In this document: positions 20,761 to 31,252 of the stretch, piece by piece
Layout of the letters: every line of letters starts with the position of its first letter
Position numbering within the stretch: the stretch's first letter is position 1
Notes under the pieces: generated by a model
Databases searched by the model: none
What the model saw: the letters and a program-made list of their open reading frames with translations, nothing else
What the model was told of the DNA's origin: nothing
Position numbers and translations under genes: made by a program
Assembly (NCBI GenBank): GCA_000310025.1
Contig: FN649737.1
Span: forward strand, 2,107,934-2,171,933
Direction of reading: 5' to 3'
Length of the DNA stretch: 64,000 nucleotides
From: Ectocarpus siliculosus
Lineage: Eukaryota > Sar > Phaeophyceae > Ectocarpales > Ectocarpaceae

Positions 20761-22263
20761 TATATTTTTTGTGCGCCCTTGGCATTAATTCATTATTTGC
20801 CCGTTTCTCATGATTCTCGGTTGCCGGATCATGACGATTGTCTCAAATCCTTAGTTTCTTGCTTCTTTGAGGGCTGGAAAGCTGCTGGGCCATCACACAA
20901 CCACCCGTCCGTCGCGTGGCCCCGCCGGCAAAACAGGACACAAGCGGAGCCGCAGCCGCAGTCCAAAAAAAAGAGGGGGCCGAAAACATATACTTCCAAG
21001 TATGTACAATACCAATCTCAAGCCCACCCCCCTACCCGCAATAAAAAGTACAGAGCTCACGGGGTCTGCGGTGCGGCGGTTTCGTATTTGAATATTTAGC
21101 TCCTGGAGCCCTAGTTTAGTAATTCTCAGGGTTCTATTTGGTACGTATCCTGTTGTTTCTTATTTGGATGTTTCGTACCCCTCCTCTCAGTTTGACGTGT
21201 GTTTCTTGCTCCTATTTTCTTATTTTTCGTGGAAATCTGAGCGTTGTTTCTTAACTCCATTTTATTGTTTTCTTTCGAATTGCATTTATTAATATTTTCT
21301 ACCGCCCGAGGGAAGAGAGAGATACCAAACTGGCAGAGAGCACATTTCCCGCAGACACGTTTCTGCGGCCTTTCTATCGTGCCTCTGCCTCTCTCCCGAT
21401 AAAGACTGTCTCTCTCTTCCCTCCAAACAGCAACTGAGGGTGCCCTCTCCTGCGGTGGAGGGAACCAATCTTACTGCACACAGTAGTCTCAGATGACCAA
21501 GTCCCTAAAATGGTACCCTACCATTTTCTTCGCCTCACATACATACAGCTATAAGTTCTACCGGATACTTAATCCGTCCTCTCCTTTCCCCCACCTTCGA
21601 AAGAAAAGGGGTGGGTGGGTGGGAAAAGACTCCACTTCCTGTCAGCTCCAGAGGCTGGCACACCGTTAGAAGCCTTCAATGTGACCACCTCGCTAGTTGT
21701 CTCTGCGATACTCTCTCTCTGGCACGCTAAGACTCTGTGGACACAAGGCTTGAACAGAATGGTAACCTATGCAACGTATGTATGTAGAACTATTGCTGCT
21801 GTAGACTAACTCCCTGCTCCAATTCGTACGCCGGGAGGGAAAAACTCGTGGCATGCTGCGAGGAACGTACCGATATGCGTACCTTGTAGACTTGTACGTG
21901 CGTGTCTTGTGATACACAGAAATTTTACACCAATACACCAATACACACGTGGTGACCGGCTTTTGTGAGGCAAACTGATCGTATCGCTCCGTAGGCAACA
22001 CCGCAAGCTGGTGTAGATCGCAAACATCAAGTTGCATCCTAACATTTTTGTGACACAAAAAAAGGTGCGACTTCGCTCCGCGACTAGTCTAGACTACAGA
22101 CGTATGTGTGTAGTCTAGATTATAGATGAGCCTCTTATTGCATGATCCCAAGTCCACAGTCTCTGTAGACTAGATACACGCACACACGCAGTGGCACTCA
22201 CGGATGTGTGTGGTTTGACACAGAGGTCACTTGGCTCTGCCTCGACAAAGACGACCCTCACCT
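20761..22263. other. No gene recognised; two hairpins
   Basis: AT-richer interval. An inverted repeat of 14 bases (gggaagagagagat) sits at 21310 and 21408-21421. A tight hairpin, TCTAGACTACA at 22088-22098 and its complement at 22109-22119 with a 10-base loop, lies near the right end. No exon signals recognised. Confidence 0.45.
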
Positions 22264-22374
22264 ACAATGCCTCCTGGGCGAGTCCATCGCATGGCCTTTT
22301 GCGCTTGTAGCAGAAATCGCAGGCCCTACTGAACATCATCTCCTCGGCGACCTTGTTCTTCTTGAAGCCTGCTC
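22264..22374 (-). CDS. Possible Zn2Cys6-type zinc cluster fragment
   Basis: The minus strand reads FKKNKVAEEMMFSRACDF then CYKRKRPCDGLAQEAL. CDFCYKRKRPCDG fits the first half of a Zn(II)2Cys6 DNA-binding cluster (C-x2-C-x6-C with basic residues). The frame ends in TAG directly before GTGAGG, a good-looking donor, so the second Cys triad is missing or lies on another exon that I cannot find. The opposite strand reads ALLNIISSATLFFLKPA, a hydrophobic string that could instead be a membrane-protein exon. Only one of the two readings can be real. Confidence 0.35.
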
Positions 22375-23099
22375 ACGCAATAGTCTATGCCTTCTGATGT
22401 GTTCTCTTTTTGTTGGGTGTTGCGCGACCCGTGGGAGGGGGGGGGGGGTAGAGGAGTGGAGTGGAGGGAGGGAGGGAGAGAGGGTGACAGCAACAACAAG
22501 TAGAGAGATGACACTTGTTAATAACCGGTTCATTTGCCCCTCGGCCACAAGAGCGCCACCGAGGAAGATGCACACAAATGCATGCGGGGAAACAAAATAT
22601 GTTTGCCGATATCGAGAAGCGGCGACCAAGAGCAAGAGCCGCTATCTCCGATCCACAGACAGACAGAACGTATACATTGTTTCCCCGCCGAGTCACCTCT
22701 CTGTCTCCCGCCCCCTCCCCCCCTCTCACGCTCTCACGGTCACAATCAACGAAAGAGAGGGAAACACACAACCAGCACAGGCATTTCCCGAAAGCTGACG
22801 AGTTCAAGGACAATCCAAAACAATCGTATGGCCTAGGTACGCCGCTTGGTTTGTTCCCTGCCCGGCCAAAGCGCGGAATTTGTGTCCCCACCTCGCGAGT
22901 GGTGACAGAATATGGGGGCTCGCGATCAGGAGTTGACAGTCCCGCCCAGCCGACCAATCAACTCAGGAGAAAATGAAACCGTAAAAAAATTACCCTTCAT
23001 TTTCGGAGGAGCACGACACCTGTCGAGCCGCGCTCCCAACACGAGACCGACCGACCACTGGTGGGGGACGGCACACACAACCATAATATCTTCGTGCAG
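22375..23099. other. No gene recognised upstream of the 7TM exons
   Basis: The first exon of the 7TM gene should lie upstream of 23100 but was not identified. The stretch contains a G tract at about 22438-22449 and Gly/Pro-rich shadow frames. Confidence 0.4.
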
Positions 23100-23326
23100 T
23101 TTGTTGGGTTGTCGAGGATGGCGGGGGTTGTTCTAGTTGTCACGTTCTCTTTAACCTTGGCACGGACGTGCCTCGTGCTGGATGCGGTGTGCAATCCTGA
23201 AGGAGGTCGTGTTGTGGCTCGAGCCGCCCAAAGCATGCGTCGGGCACATTCCTCACGCCCAAATTCGCCTTTGAACTCACCACGACAACACGGCAAGGGC
23301 CCTGGCGGCGGTGCTCCTAAAACCAG
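23100..23326 (+). CDS. 7TM gene, exon with first hydrophobic segment
   Basis: Acceptor cttcgtgcag, phase 0; donor ACCAG|GTTGGT, phase 2; 227 bases. It reads FVGLSRMAGVVLVVTFSLTL, then a loop with VCNPEGGRVVARAAQSMRR and a Ser/Pro/Gly stretch ending GGGAPKT. The phase-2 end fits the phase of the next exon exactly (Arg codon split AG|G). Confidence 0.65.
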
Positions 23327-26300
23327 GTTGGTGGCCATTTGGGAAGGACCGCAGCACACATAGGAGGGCACAGTTGCGTTTTTCACTTTCTCTTTCAGCA
23401 GCAGCAGCGAGTGGTGTCACGCCGGCGTGGTGAGAAATCGCCGCCGCAGAGGTGAATCGACAAACCAAAAACTATTGTTCTGTGTTTGCGCCCGAAGTTT
23501 CACATTTTCCTGCCGCGGCGCAGCAGCGGCCTAGCCCTGGCCGACCTGACCTCATCCAATCCCACCGTGGGCGATCCTCCGTGTGCTCCGATGAAACCCC
23601 AGCGCGCCCTATTCCGCCCCTCCCTTCCCACCAGGAGCATCCATGTCCTGCTTACCAGCATGCATGTGGTGGCTTTACTTGCCCAAGGGGCCGGCGTCCT
23701 GAAGTACATGCTTCCGGTTTCCCACTTGTCCTGCTTCGTGTCTTATCGAGTCATGTTGGCTCTGCTTCTGTGCTATGATGTGAGTTTGCTATTTGTTCAC
23801 GCTGTCCTGCTGCATCGTTTCCCCCCCGCGCCGAGTCATGTTGGGTTTAAACGTTTCTGCGCTACGACACGAAGTATGTTCAAGCTATCCCGCCGCACTC
23901 TTACAACCCCGATGGTGTGCCGTAGCCCTAGATCCGACAACGCGGACAGTTTCCATCAAAACATAATAGGTTATGGACATACAGATGCGGCCTGCACTTA
24001 AGAACTTGGCAGTTAGGAACTTCAGGGTTAAATTTTTTCAGAATTTTGAACATGGCCATAAGAACATGTGCTCAGTTCGGAGGTGCCAATAAGAACAAGA
24101 ACCCGCAAGAGAGGTGTAAACCTCGAGCTCAAGATAAGAACGGGGTCCACAGCATGGTGTGGCCAAAATATAAGAACTTGTGTGGGACGTAGGATCACCC
24201 CCCAAGAAGGTTGGATTCGCGGGGTGACTCCCAAATACGACCGTGGACGGCTCAGGCGATGATCTACACGTACCCAATGTCGAGGCCCTGGAAGTACCCT
24301 TTATGGTAATGCACCCTGTACGCACCCTGTACAAGGCCGTAATTCTGCGCGGGTGTAGTTTTCACCCTACAGGGCGTCCACCTTGTAGCGCCAATGTCGA
24401 TACGACCGTGTCAGGATTAAAGCCCCACAGGGTGCGTCGCCGGGTCCTTATGCTATTTAGACAGGCTTACGGAATTGAGTGGGTGCATGTCAGCATGTCA
24501 GCCGTGCTGGCAGTGTAATACGGCTTGCTTACACTTCGTAAGGTGACGTTTTACGCTCTGCTTAGGGTCCCAACCTTGAGGGCGCGCAGACCAACGAACC
24601 CTGGCCTACAGCATTCCCTGCAAGGCTCGTGAGTACGATCTCCTTGTTGTCCATTGTACGCAAACGTCGAGGCGACAAACCAGATTAATTCTATGTGTGG
24701 GGATAAAAGTGCACACAAGAGGGTGAGGCACGTTGATACCGAAATCAGATGGTGGCGTCATCCCTAATCACCTCGAGAGAGGTATTGATTCATATCGTCA
24801 TTTCAAGATCCGCAAGATCCGATTTGAGCTATCTACCCGCCGCGCCGTATGTAGGGGCGGGTGGCGTGATGGGGGGGGGCGGAGCACTTTCATAAAAGTA
24901 CACCAATTTCTCCTTTTCAAAGAGCTTTCAAAATTAAAAATCAGTGGTATGACATGCATGCATGCATGCATACATACATACATACGATGTATGCGTTTCT
25001 TTCGCGCATCATTCGAATTTTCCCCGGCGACACAAAAAACAATCCATGTGTAGAGAGGGGGAGGGCAAGAGGGGCACAGAACCCTATATATGCGATGTGG
25101 TTAATTAATAGTTGCCTAGATATCGTCATTAGCCACGAGGAAAAACGCGGACGGACGTCCCCCCCATACATATTTTCGACAAGCAATTTCCATATACCGA
25201 TTTCGACGCGTCACACCCTCACAACATATTGGGTGGCGTCGACATGGCTTCCTTCTTGTCGTTAGAACGGTGAGGTGAAATACAGCTTCTTATCATCAGA
25301 AACTGCCAATATTGGGGTAGGTACACACATATTGGACGTATGATGGGGACGGCGTGTATCGTACGGCGACCCATTTTGCAGGCATTGGTGGGGTTTGATG
25401 GCACAATTTCCTCTGCGATGGCTGCATACATACACTGTTCGTCTTCTTGCGATATTCTCTCATAAACACGGTATGGGGGTGCTTTGGTTTGTGCGTAAAT
25501 TGCAATTAACTCTATTCGATGCTCATTGTCACGCACCAAAAATACCGTTGTGTCATATATGTAGAATTTTTGTCTCAACCTATATATATCTATGGAGCAC
25601 TCGATGCTCAAATGAGAACAAGAACCACCCCGTCTGGCGACGAGTGCCTGATCGAAATAAGAACTTGGCAAATAAGAACAGGTGCTCGGGTTCCGACAGC
25701 CAATAAGCCCCGAGGGTTACGCAAAATAAGCGGTTCTTAAGTGCCGGCCGCATCTGAATAGGCTCTTGGTGTAGTCTAGCGTTTGTGATTCATGCGACGC
25801 GCGCACGGACATGCGTAGCCCCAAGGTAGCTCGCCCATGGGCTTTGGATAGGGTAGTGGTGAGCCAATCAAACAAACCTCGCATCGACAAGTTTCACAGA
25901 TGGTATTGTCTGTTAAACGACGACGCAACACTGCTTGCTCAAAGAATGCCGCAACAACAGCTTCGGTTCGGTCCGTTGGCGAGGGATTACCAAAATCATT
26001 ATTCGGCGATATTCATAACCGTCAACATCGTGCGCAGTACCTACCGCAGAAGCGACGTTGTTGGTCTCAGGGAGAAGAGTCCATCTGGGTGACCCTCCGC
26101 CCTGCGCACCGGCTAAGACTGAACAATGCAGGATGATAATAAAATTACTCGAAAACGAACGACATCAGATCTGTGCAGCACACGTCTCATGGTGGCCCAA
26201 TTCCACCCAGATAGCGACTTCCATTTCACGCATTTGCTCGCACTCTTCGGTGCGTATGACACTCACAACAGGCGAACCTGGTGTTCTTTCTTGTGGCCAA

Positions 26301-29300
26301 GACGCGCGTCACAAACGGCACCAGGAAGCTCGCCTGCTGGGAGACTGTTGCCATCTGGTGGTCGCGGATATACTGCTGGGCCTACCTGTAAGTTGCCTGT
26401 TTTTGCTCATTTTTTTCCCGCCGTGCGACAGGTCCTGCGAACCGACGAGCATTTCCGACATACCATGGGGCCGGCTGGATTGCAGGCTTGGCACCACAGC
26501 CCCCAGATCCTCTCGATTCAGGGCTTATCGATGTAGTGTTTTATATAGGAACTAGTATAGGGGGAACTGTACGAGGGAAAATCCCTCCACACACCTTGCC
26601 CCCCCCCCACATCAGGATATCGTAGCTGCGGGGCCCAAAATAAAATATATGGGCTACAGTATAGACCCCCCCCCCCCGACTCTGAGCTTATCCATGTATT
26701 GAGGGTGTGGTGCCAAGCCTGTAATCCAGCCGCCCCCTTGACTACACGTATGTACCCATTGTTCTAGCTTCTCGTAGTGCTTGTAATTCTTGATTGATCA
26801 TCCCGGAAAAACGAGCACTGTACCCAGATTTCATGCTTGGAAGGCAAGCCTGCAATACACGAGGTCGCAGGCAGGACAGACCGCCGCGGCACACAAACAT
26901 TTTCAGCGCTCAGTTTATCCACTGTATTTTGCCCGAAAAAACGAAAAATAACGGAGACAAAAACGCGTCAACCTCCAACACATGTCAACACATGGGACTT
27001 ACACGGGCATTCAACACCGGTCGGCAGTAGCAGCATCAACACTGTGCGCGCTGCGCAAGTCAGTGTACCCCATCTGTATCTCGCACACCTCGCACAGCAA
27101 CACAACATGAAGTATCCAGCAAGGCTGCGGCCGACACCACGAGGGCACATCGCCTCAATTTTTCGTTGAAGTAATTAAGCAGTCTTGCTACCTTCGTGGG
27201 TTTGGAAGGGAGGGGTGATAATCAAGTTCGAGGGCAAGTGCTACCGCTCTTCCTGCTGCCTTTTTGAGTGTGGTGGTGTGATGAGCTAAACACGACGAGT
27301 GCGCCGTATCCCGTCCTCGCGCGCAACTGCTGTACTATGGTACCTGTCGATCTCCCCCTGCCCTGCCCCACGCGGTGCAAGAACTGTGCGTGAAGACTCC
27401 CGCACTCATGTGGTGCAGCAGTGAAACTGCTGTACTGTATACACAGATCACCCATTCAACCCCGGACGTAGGCGCCACCCCCTGAATTTTCCACCCCTCT
27501 TGGCGTCGTGAGCAGGTATCCCATTGCCGTCTTTTTGGGCCTTACAGCTCAAGGTGTCCCAAACGATGACGTGAGTGGCAATCCTCAGGTGGCACAACCC
27601 CCATACAATAGCTGGAATGTATTCGTCAGAGGTTTGGTGTGTTGTAACGGGTGTGCAGCACGACCTTGTTTCCGCAAGGGAAATGAGTTGTGCAGTGAGA
27701 GAGAGTATGGCACATACGATGCTCTTGCGCAACGCGCCTTTGGGTGGTTTGCTTATGACCAAGGAAGGCGTCTCCTGTCAGTTGGGAAGCACGATTTTTG
27801 GAAGGTACTGAGCAATCGGAGCGATTTTCATTATGAGACAGCAACAACAACAATAACAACGACAACGACCGCAACAACAACGCAGGGGACGCACTGCTAC
27901 AACGAGGCGACGTCTACCAATATCATAGGATATATAACCAACAACGCCCTGCTCACCATCCAGGTGAGAACCCGCGAGCATGACTTCAATATTTATCCCG
28001 AGGGGGCGGTGTGGGACTCCCCCCGTGCCATCGAAATGACCAAAGTTCGCGTACGTCGCAACCATGCTCCCGACACGACTTTTTTTCGCGAAATCTATTC
28101 TTTCTTTGTTTTTTTTCTTGTGCCCTAGTTGTTGGTAGAAAACTAGTTAGTTAGCCTACGACCACGGACGCGACCGCATCAGGCGGACAAGTAGGTATGG
28201 ACGATAGAAAGTACTGAGCAGAGATCGGAACGGTTTCTGATATGAAGACAGCGACAACAACGACAACAACAACAACAACAAGTGTTTACACACCACCTGT
28301 GCTCGTTCAAGGCGGCCGTATCGCATGCGGCGAAGTCTCGCGCAGGATGGTACTATTACTGGTAGCGAGGCACGGTTCCGTTAGCCGGCAGGGCGACTAC
28401 GTAGTTCAATCCCGCATGCATCCGGGCAAAGGCGACCTACTGCACAATTTGTCCAGACCGGTGCGACCTCTTTCACAGGAACGTAGCAGTCATCCTTCGT
28501 GGACTCAGCAAAGGGTTTATGTGTGCGTGGTGGTGGGGTGAAGGCGCTTCGTAACGTTGATCGGCTTCGCGCGGATTGGGCTGACACTGGCCCACGTATA
28601 TACCGTATATGACACAAGATAACACACCCCCTGGCCCGATTTTCAAAGCTTGATTACTCGATGACGAAGAGGATACATAAACGAAATGATACATTTTCGA
28701 AAAGATCTCAACGAGACGGTTCCAACGCCGCCGTTTTCGGCGCAGGGAGTCTTCCTGCTGTTGAGAAATCGAGCTTTGAAAAACGGTCAAGGGGGTGTGT
28801 TATCTTGTGTCATATACGGTATTTCCGATAAATTGAGCACTTTTCATGCTCGCATTCCCGATATCGGTCTGTATGTCTATCGTCTATCTGTCTGTCTGTC
28901 TGTCTGTCATTTCTTTCTTTCTTTGCAGTTCGTGATCCTCCTGGCGCTGTTCGTCAAGCCTTTGCTGGTACGCCAAGAAGGCACTCAGTCCGGCGGAGCC
29001 GCCTACCGGCGCGTGGTTCGTCGCAACGTGGTTTGCACCGCCACCATCGTCGTTGCGACCGTAGTCACGACGGTAGTTCAGGTTCTGGCTATGACAAGAA
29101 TCACTCCCGAAGACTACGAGGTATGCTATGCTGTGTGCACATGATACGCTTTGAAAAGTGTGGGGGAAATCGTCGTGTTGTTTTTTACACTGCTGTTGTA
29201 CGAGAGATTCTCCGATTTACCCTGACACCACAGGTGGACGTCCACCCCCCTTCCCTACAATGTCGGATACCCTCGCCCCCTTGTGGAGGCCTTGACAAGG

Positions 29301-31252
29301 TCGAACACCTTGGAGAAGACAACCAAGGCCTCGAAAGGGGAGAAATCGAGGTATTTTCGAGGCCTTGGTTGTCTTCTCCAAGGTTTTCGACCTTGTCAAC
29401 GTCTCCACAAGGGGGTGAGGGCATCCAACATTTTGGGAAAGGGGGGTCGACCTCCACCTGTGACGGTACTCGGTATGTGCCGTTTATTAACCACCCACGT
29501 GTAGTTACATCTGTGGAGTCCTGTTTAGCTCCTGTATGTTGGTGTGCAGCAGCTGTCATGCCTTCAATCCCCCCATAAAACACCTAATTTAGTGCAGTCC
29601 GCGATTCAAGGGAGGGGCAAGAAGCCTACACGTAGATTTTCCATCCCATGTAGGCTATTTATTATCAGTCAAGGAAAGAGGAGCTGCCCCGGGTTTTGTC
29701 ACACGAACCCCCTCCCTTTGCCGTAGCGACTCCTAGTTCTTATTGCAAGAATGGTCCAACAGTCAGACCGTTTCCCTCTCACCAACAGTAAGATAAAGTC
29801 GATTCTCATGTGTATCTGCACTACATACAGTATCCATCCAAAGGCTTGAGAGCGGTTTTAGTTAGTATTGTTGGTGCCGTCTTGTGCGTGTGCCGTTGAA
29901 GCACGGCGGTGGGGATGACACAACATCCGACTCGGCTCCCGCGTGCATTCTTGGTCGGCGCCTGCTGCTCCTGCCGCAGCCGAGACAGTTCCAAGATGTT
30001 ATGCCAGTCGTGAACACCTTTGTGACGCTCTGCCTGACGGAGGTGGGTCATGGGTTTTTGGTGGTGGTGCATATGTATGGTGCATACATGCATGGCGTGT
30101 GTGCGTGTGTGTTGTTTTTATACTGCGACGACGTTTATCATGGAATACACCACAAACAGCGGTGACCGTGCAGCTGCAGTAGTATCATGCAGCGTGGAAA
30201 TGTCTGCTTTGCCCCAACAGTTTGTGGGTGCGTCCGTAGAGTAGAACACATTCGCCGACTACATGCCACAGGAAGCTAGCCCCAGGAGTGTTTTATCTTC
30301 GTTGAGAGGCCAGCCTTGCTCCGACGGTTGTGTGGGTGGTTCGTCCGTAAGTAGAACACGTTCGTGAACCCACATCCAGCGCTACTCATGGGACGATGAG
30401 TGCGTCAGATTCCCTGGTGGGGTGGGATGTTATTAGTTTGAGAGAGCTGGAATGTCGGGACCTCACATGTTCCGTACCCACTTTTTTCATAGAAATCACG
30501 ACCAAACTCACAAACAAATGTTTTAGGAAACACCGTTGGTTATTGCAACACCTGACGAGCTATCGAGGCAACCAGCGAGTACGCTCAGTTGAAAACTATA
30601 GGACGGGCACCGTTAAGCAGTGATTGGGTATATCCGGGAAAAGGGACGGACCTTATCTACAGTAGCACGGGGAGAGAGCGAGGTGCTGTAGTTTTAATAT
30701 TTTAGTTCCTCACATGTAAGTACTTACCTCTACTTCGACGCCTTTGAAGTCTATCTCGAAACAGGCGCTAAATAAAAACGGAAGGTTATGGCAATCACAC
30801 ACCACGCCACTCACTCCTGTCGACCATGTAATGCATCTTGGCGAGAAAGAACACAATAAGATCGCCGCACTTTCCCTCTCCCGAATGTTTCTTTTTGTCC
30901 TCGAAAAAGCAAAAACAAATACGATCAAACACAAAAAAAAACGCTGTCGGGCTTTTTCTGCGCGATATAATGAGTCTTTTAGACCACAGTACATCATGGC
31001 CAAATCAACAAGATTCCCCCCGATATTTTCTTGTTTTCTCTTGCGCGCGAACGCCGCTCCACGCCGCGCGCGTGCACACTGAAACAAACTCAGATCGCTC
31101 TTCCGCTGGGCTTCACCAGCGCCTGGAGGAGTATCTTCGGGGATCACGCGGGCGGAGGAGGAGCTGCTACTTATACAAAACCGGACGCTGCTCCTGGTCG
31201 CAGCAAAGCCTCGGCGACCGGCGTCGTCGTCCCCGTCGAGGCACAGCCGTAG
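23100..31252 (+). CDS. Candidate seven-transmembrane receptor gene
   Basis: The gene is rebuilt from at least six plus-strand exons, most joined by GT-AG introns of matching phase; the join before 27886 is open. Hydrophobic segments in order: MAGVVLVVTFSLTLARTCLV; IHVLLTSMHVVALLAQG; VMLALLLCYD joined to ANLVFFLVAK; ETVAIWWSRIYCWAYL; NNALLTIQ joined to FVILLALFVKPLL; VVCTATIVVATVVTTVVQVL; VMPVVNTFVTLCLTE joined to IALPL. That is seven. Two segments cross exon boundaries and read smoothly only after splicing, which supports the model. The C-terminal tail is short and Gly/Ala/Pro-rich. The layout suits a GPCR-like receptor, but no GPCR signature such as DRY or NPxxY is evident, so a transporter remains possible. 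Introns are swollen by repeats. The 5' end is unknown. Confidence 0.65.
23635..23779 (+). CDS. 7TM gene, exon with segments 2 and start of 3
   Basis: The acceptor cccttcccaccag has a strong pyrimidine tract. The exon has 145 bases (1 + 48 codons) and donor TATGAT|GTGAGT, phase 0. It reads SIHVLLTSMHVVALLAQGAG, then VLKYMLPVSHLSCFVSYR and VMLALLLCYD. Confidence 0.7.
23982..25756. mobile_element. 1.78-kb terminal-inverted-repeat element in an intron
   Basis: The left end at 23982-24005 and right end at 25733-25756 are inverted copies, 23 of 24 bases identical (CAGATGCGGCC then GCACTTAAGAAC). Directly repeated subterminal blocks (ATAAGAAC, GTGCTC, CCAATAAG) lie at 24058-24093 and 25672-25707. 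The interior holds CATG/CATA simple repeats near 24954-24984 and no transposase I recognise. It lies wholly within the 7TM-gene intron 23780-26271. Probably non-autonomous; no clear target-site duplication seen. Confidence 0.65.
26272..26387 (+). CDS. 7TM gene, exon with segments 3 (end) and 4
   Basis: A 116-base exon, acceptor ctcacaacag, phase 0; donor TACCT|GTAAGT, phase 2. It reads ANLVFFLVAKTRVTNGTRKL then ACWETVAIWWSRIYCWAY. Joined to the previous exon it yields a continuous hydrophobic helix, LALLLCYDANLVFFLVAK. TNGT is a possible N-glycosylation site only if that loop faces outward. Confidence 0.7.
26467..26736. repeat. Inverted repeat, about 31-base arms
   Basis: Arms at 26467-26498 and 26706-26736 share GGCTGGATT-CAGGCTTGG and GCACCACA in inverted orientation. 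The 207-base interior holds long C tracts (26599-26608 and 26668-26679). It lies in an intron of the 7TM gene. Confidence 0.75.
27630..27804 (+). CDS. Tentative extra exon of the 7TM gene
   Basis: Needed to reconcile phase 2 at 26387 with phase 0 at 27886. The stretch after attcgtcag is open for 1 + 58 codons and ends TGGAAG|GTACTG. It reads GLVCCNGCAARPCFRKGN, then GWFAYDQGRRLLSVGKHDFW. Cys-rich and hydrophilic, it would form the loop between segments 4 and 5. The donor falls in a dispersed repeat, so confidence is low. Confidence 0.3.
27801..27850 (+). repeat. Dispersed repeat GTACTGAGCA, copy 1
   Basis: GTACTGAGCA followed by ATCGGA and a CAACAA run. Related copies at 28207-28262 and 41984-42048 share the order AGTACTGAGCA, GATCGGAAC, then GACAACAAC. 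Confidence 0.65.
27886..27963 (+). CDS. 7TM gene, exon before segment 5
   Basis: Acceptor acaacgcag, donor ATCCAG|GTGAGA, 78 bases, phase 0 at both ends. It reads GTHCYNEATSTNIIGYI then TNNALLTIQ. The end continues into FVILLALF of the next exon to give a full hydrophobic helix. Confidence 0.65.
28207..28262 (+). repeat. Dispersed repeat GTACTGAGCA, copy 2
   Basis: AAAGTACTGAGCAGAG followed by ATCGGAACGG, TGAAGACAG and a CAACAA microsatellite that extends to about 28280. Same order as the copies at 27801 and 41984. Confidence 0.65.
28601..28821. mobile_element. MITE, 221 bases, 50-base terminal inverted repeats, copy 1
   Basis: The left arm TACCGTATATGACACAAGAT continues ACACACCCCCT and TTTTCAAAGCT. 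It matches the reverse complement of 28772-28821 at nearly every base. The interior includes TTCCAACGCC, shared with the second copy at 48566-48780. Non-coding; sits in an intron of the 7TM gene. Confidence 0.8.
28891..28926 (+). repeat. Simple repeats CTGT and CTTT
   Basis: (CTGT)n followed by (CTTT)n directly before the acceptor at 28928. It serves as the pyrimidine tract of that splice site. Confidence 0.85.
28929..29120 (+). CDS. 7TM gene, exon with segments 5 (end) and 6
   Basis: Acceptor tttctttgcag, donor GACTACGAG|GTATGC, 192 bases, phase 0 at both ends. It reads FVILLALFVKPLLVRQEG, a basic loop GGAAYRRVVRRN, the helix VVCTATIVVATVVTTVVQVL, then TRITPEDYE. The polypyrimidine tract and clean frame make this the best-supported exon of the gene. 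Confidence 0.75.
29229..29462. repeat. Long near-perfect hairpin, 108-base arms, 18-base loop
   Basis: The left arm 29229-29336 pairs with 29355-29462 with roughly 10 mismatches by eye. The innermost 40 or so pairs (CCTTGGAGAAGACAACCAAG to GGCCTCGAAA) are perfect. If transcribed within the intron of the 7TM gene it would fold into an extended stem, like a miRNA or siRNA precursor or a foldback transposon. Confidence 0.9.
29980..30042 (+). CDS. 7TM gene, exon with segment 7
   Basis: Acceptor ctcctgccgcag (alternatively gagacag at 29988), donor ACGGAG|GTGGGT, phase 0. It reads PRQFQDVMPVVNTFVTLCLTE. 63 bases with the upstream acceptor or 54 with the downstream one, in frame either way. Confidence 0.6.
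31094..31252 (+). CDS. 7TM gene, last exon
   Basis: Acceptor caaactcag, phase 0, stop TAG at 31250-31252. It reads IALPLGFTSAWRSIFGDH, then a Gly/Ala/Pro tail GGGGAATYTKPDAAPG and ends GVVVPVEAQP. The strong shift to low-complexity hydrophilic sequence suits a cytoplasmic tail. Confidence 0.65.
   Translation: MALPLGFTSAWRSIFGDHAGGGGAATYTKPDAAPGRSKASATGVVVPVEAQP

Noticed and set aside
27840-27885. Thr-rich repeat as part of the 7TM protein
   Set aside because: The ACAACA microsatellite lies just before a good acceptor and belongs to a dispersed repeat; it is more likely intron.
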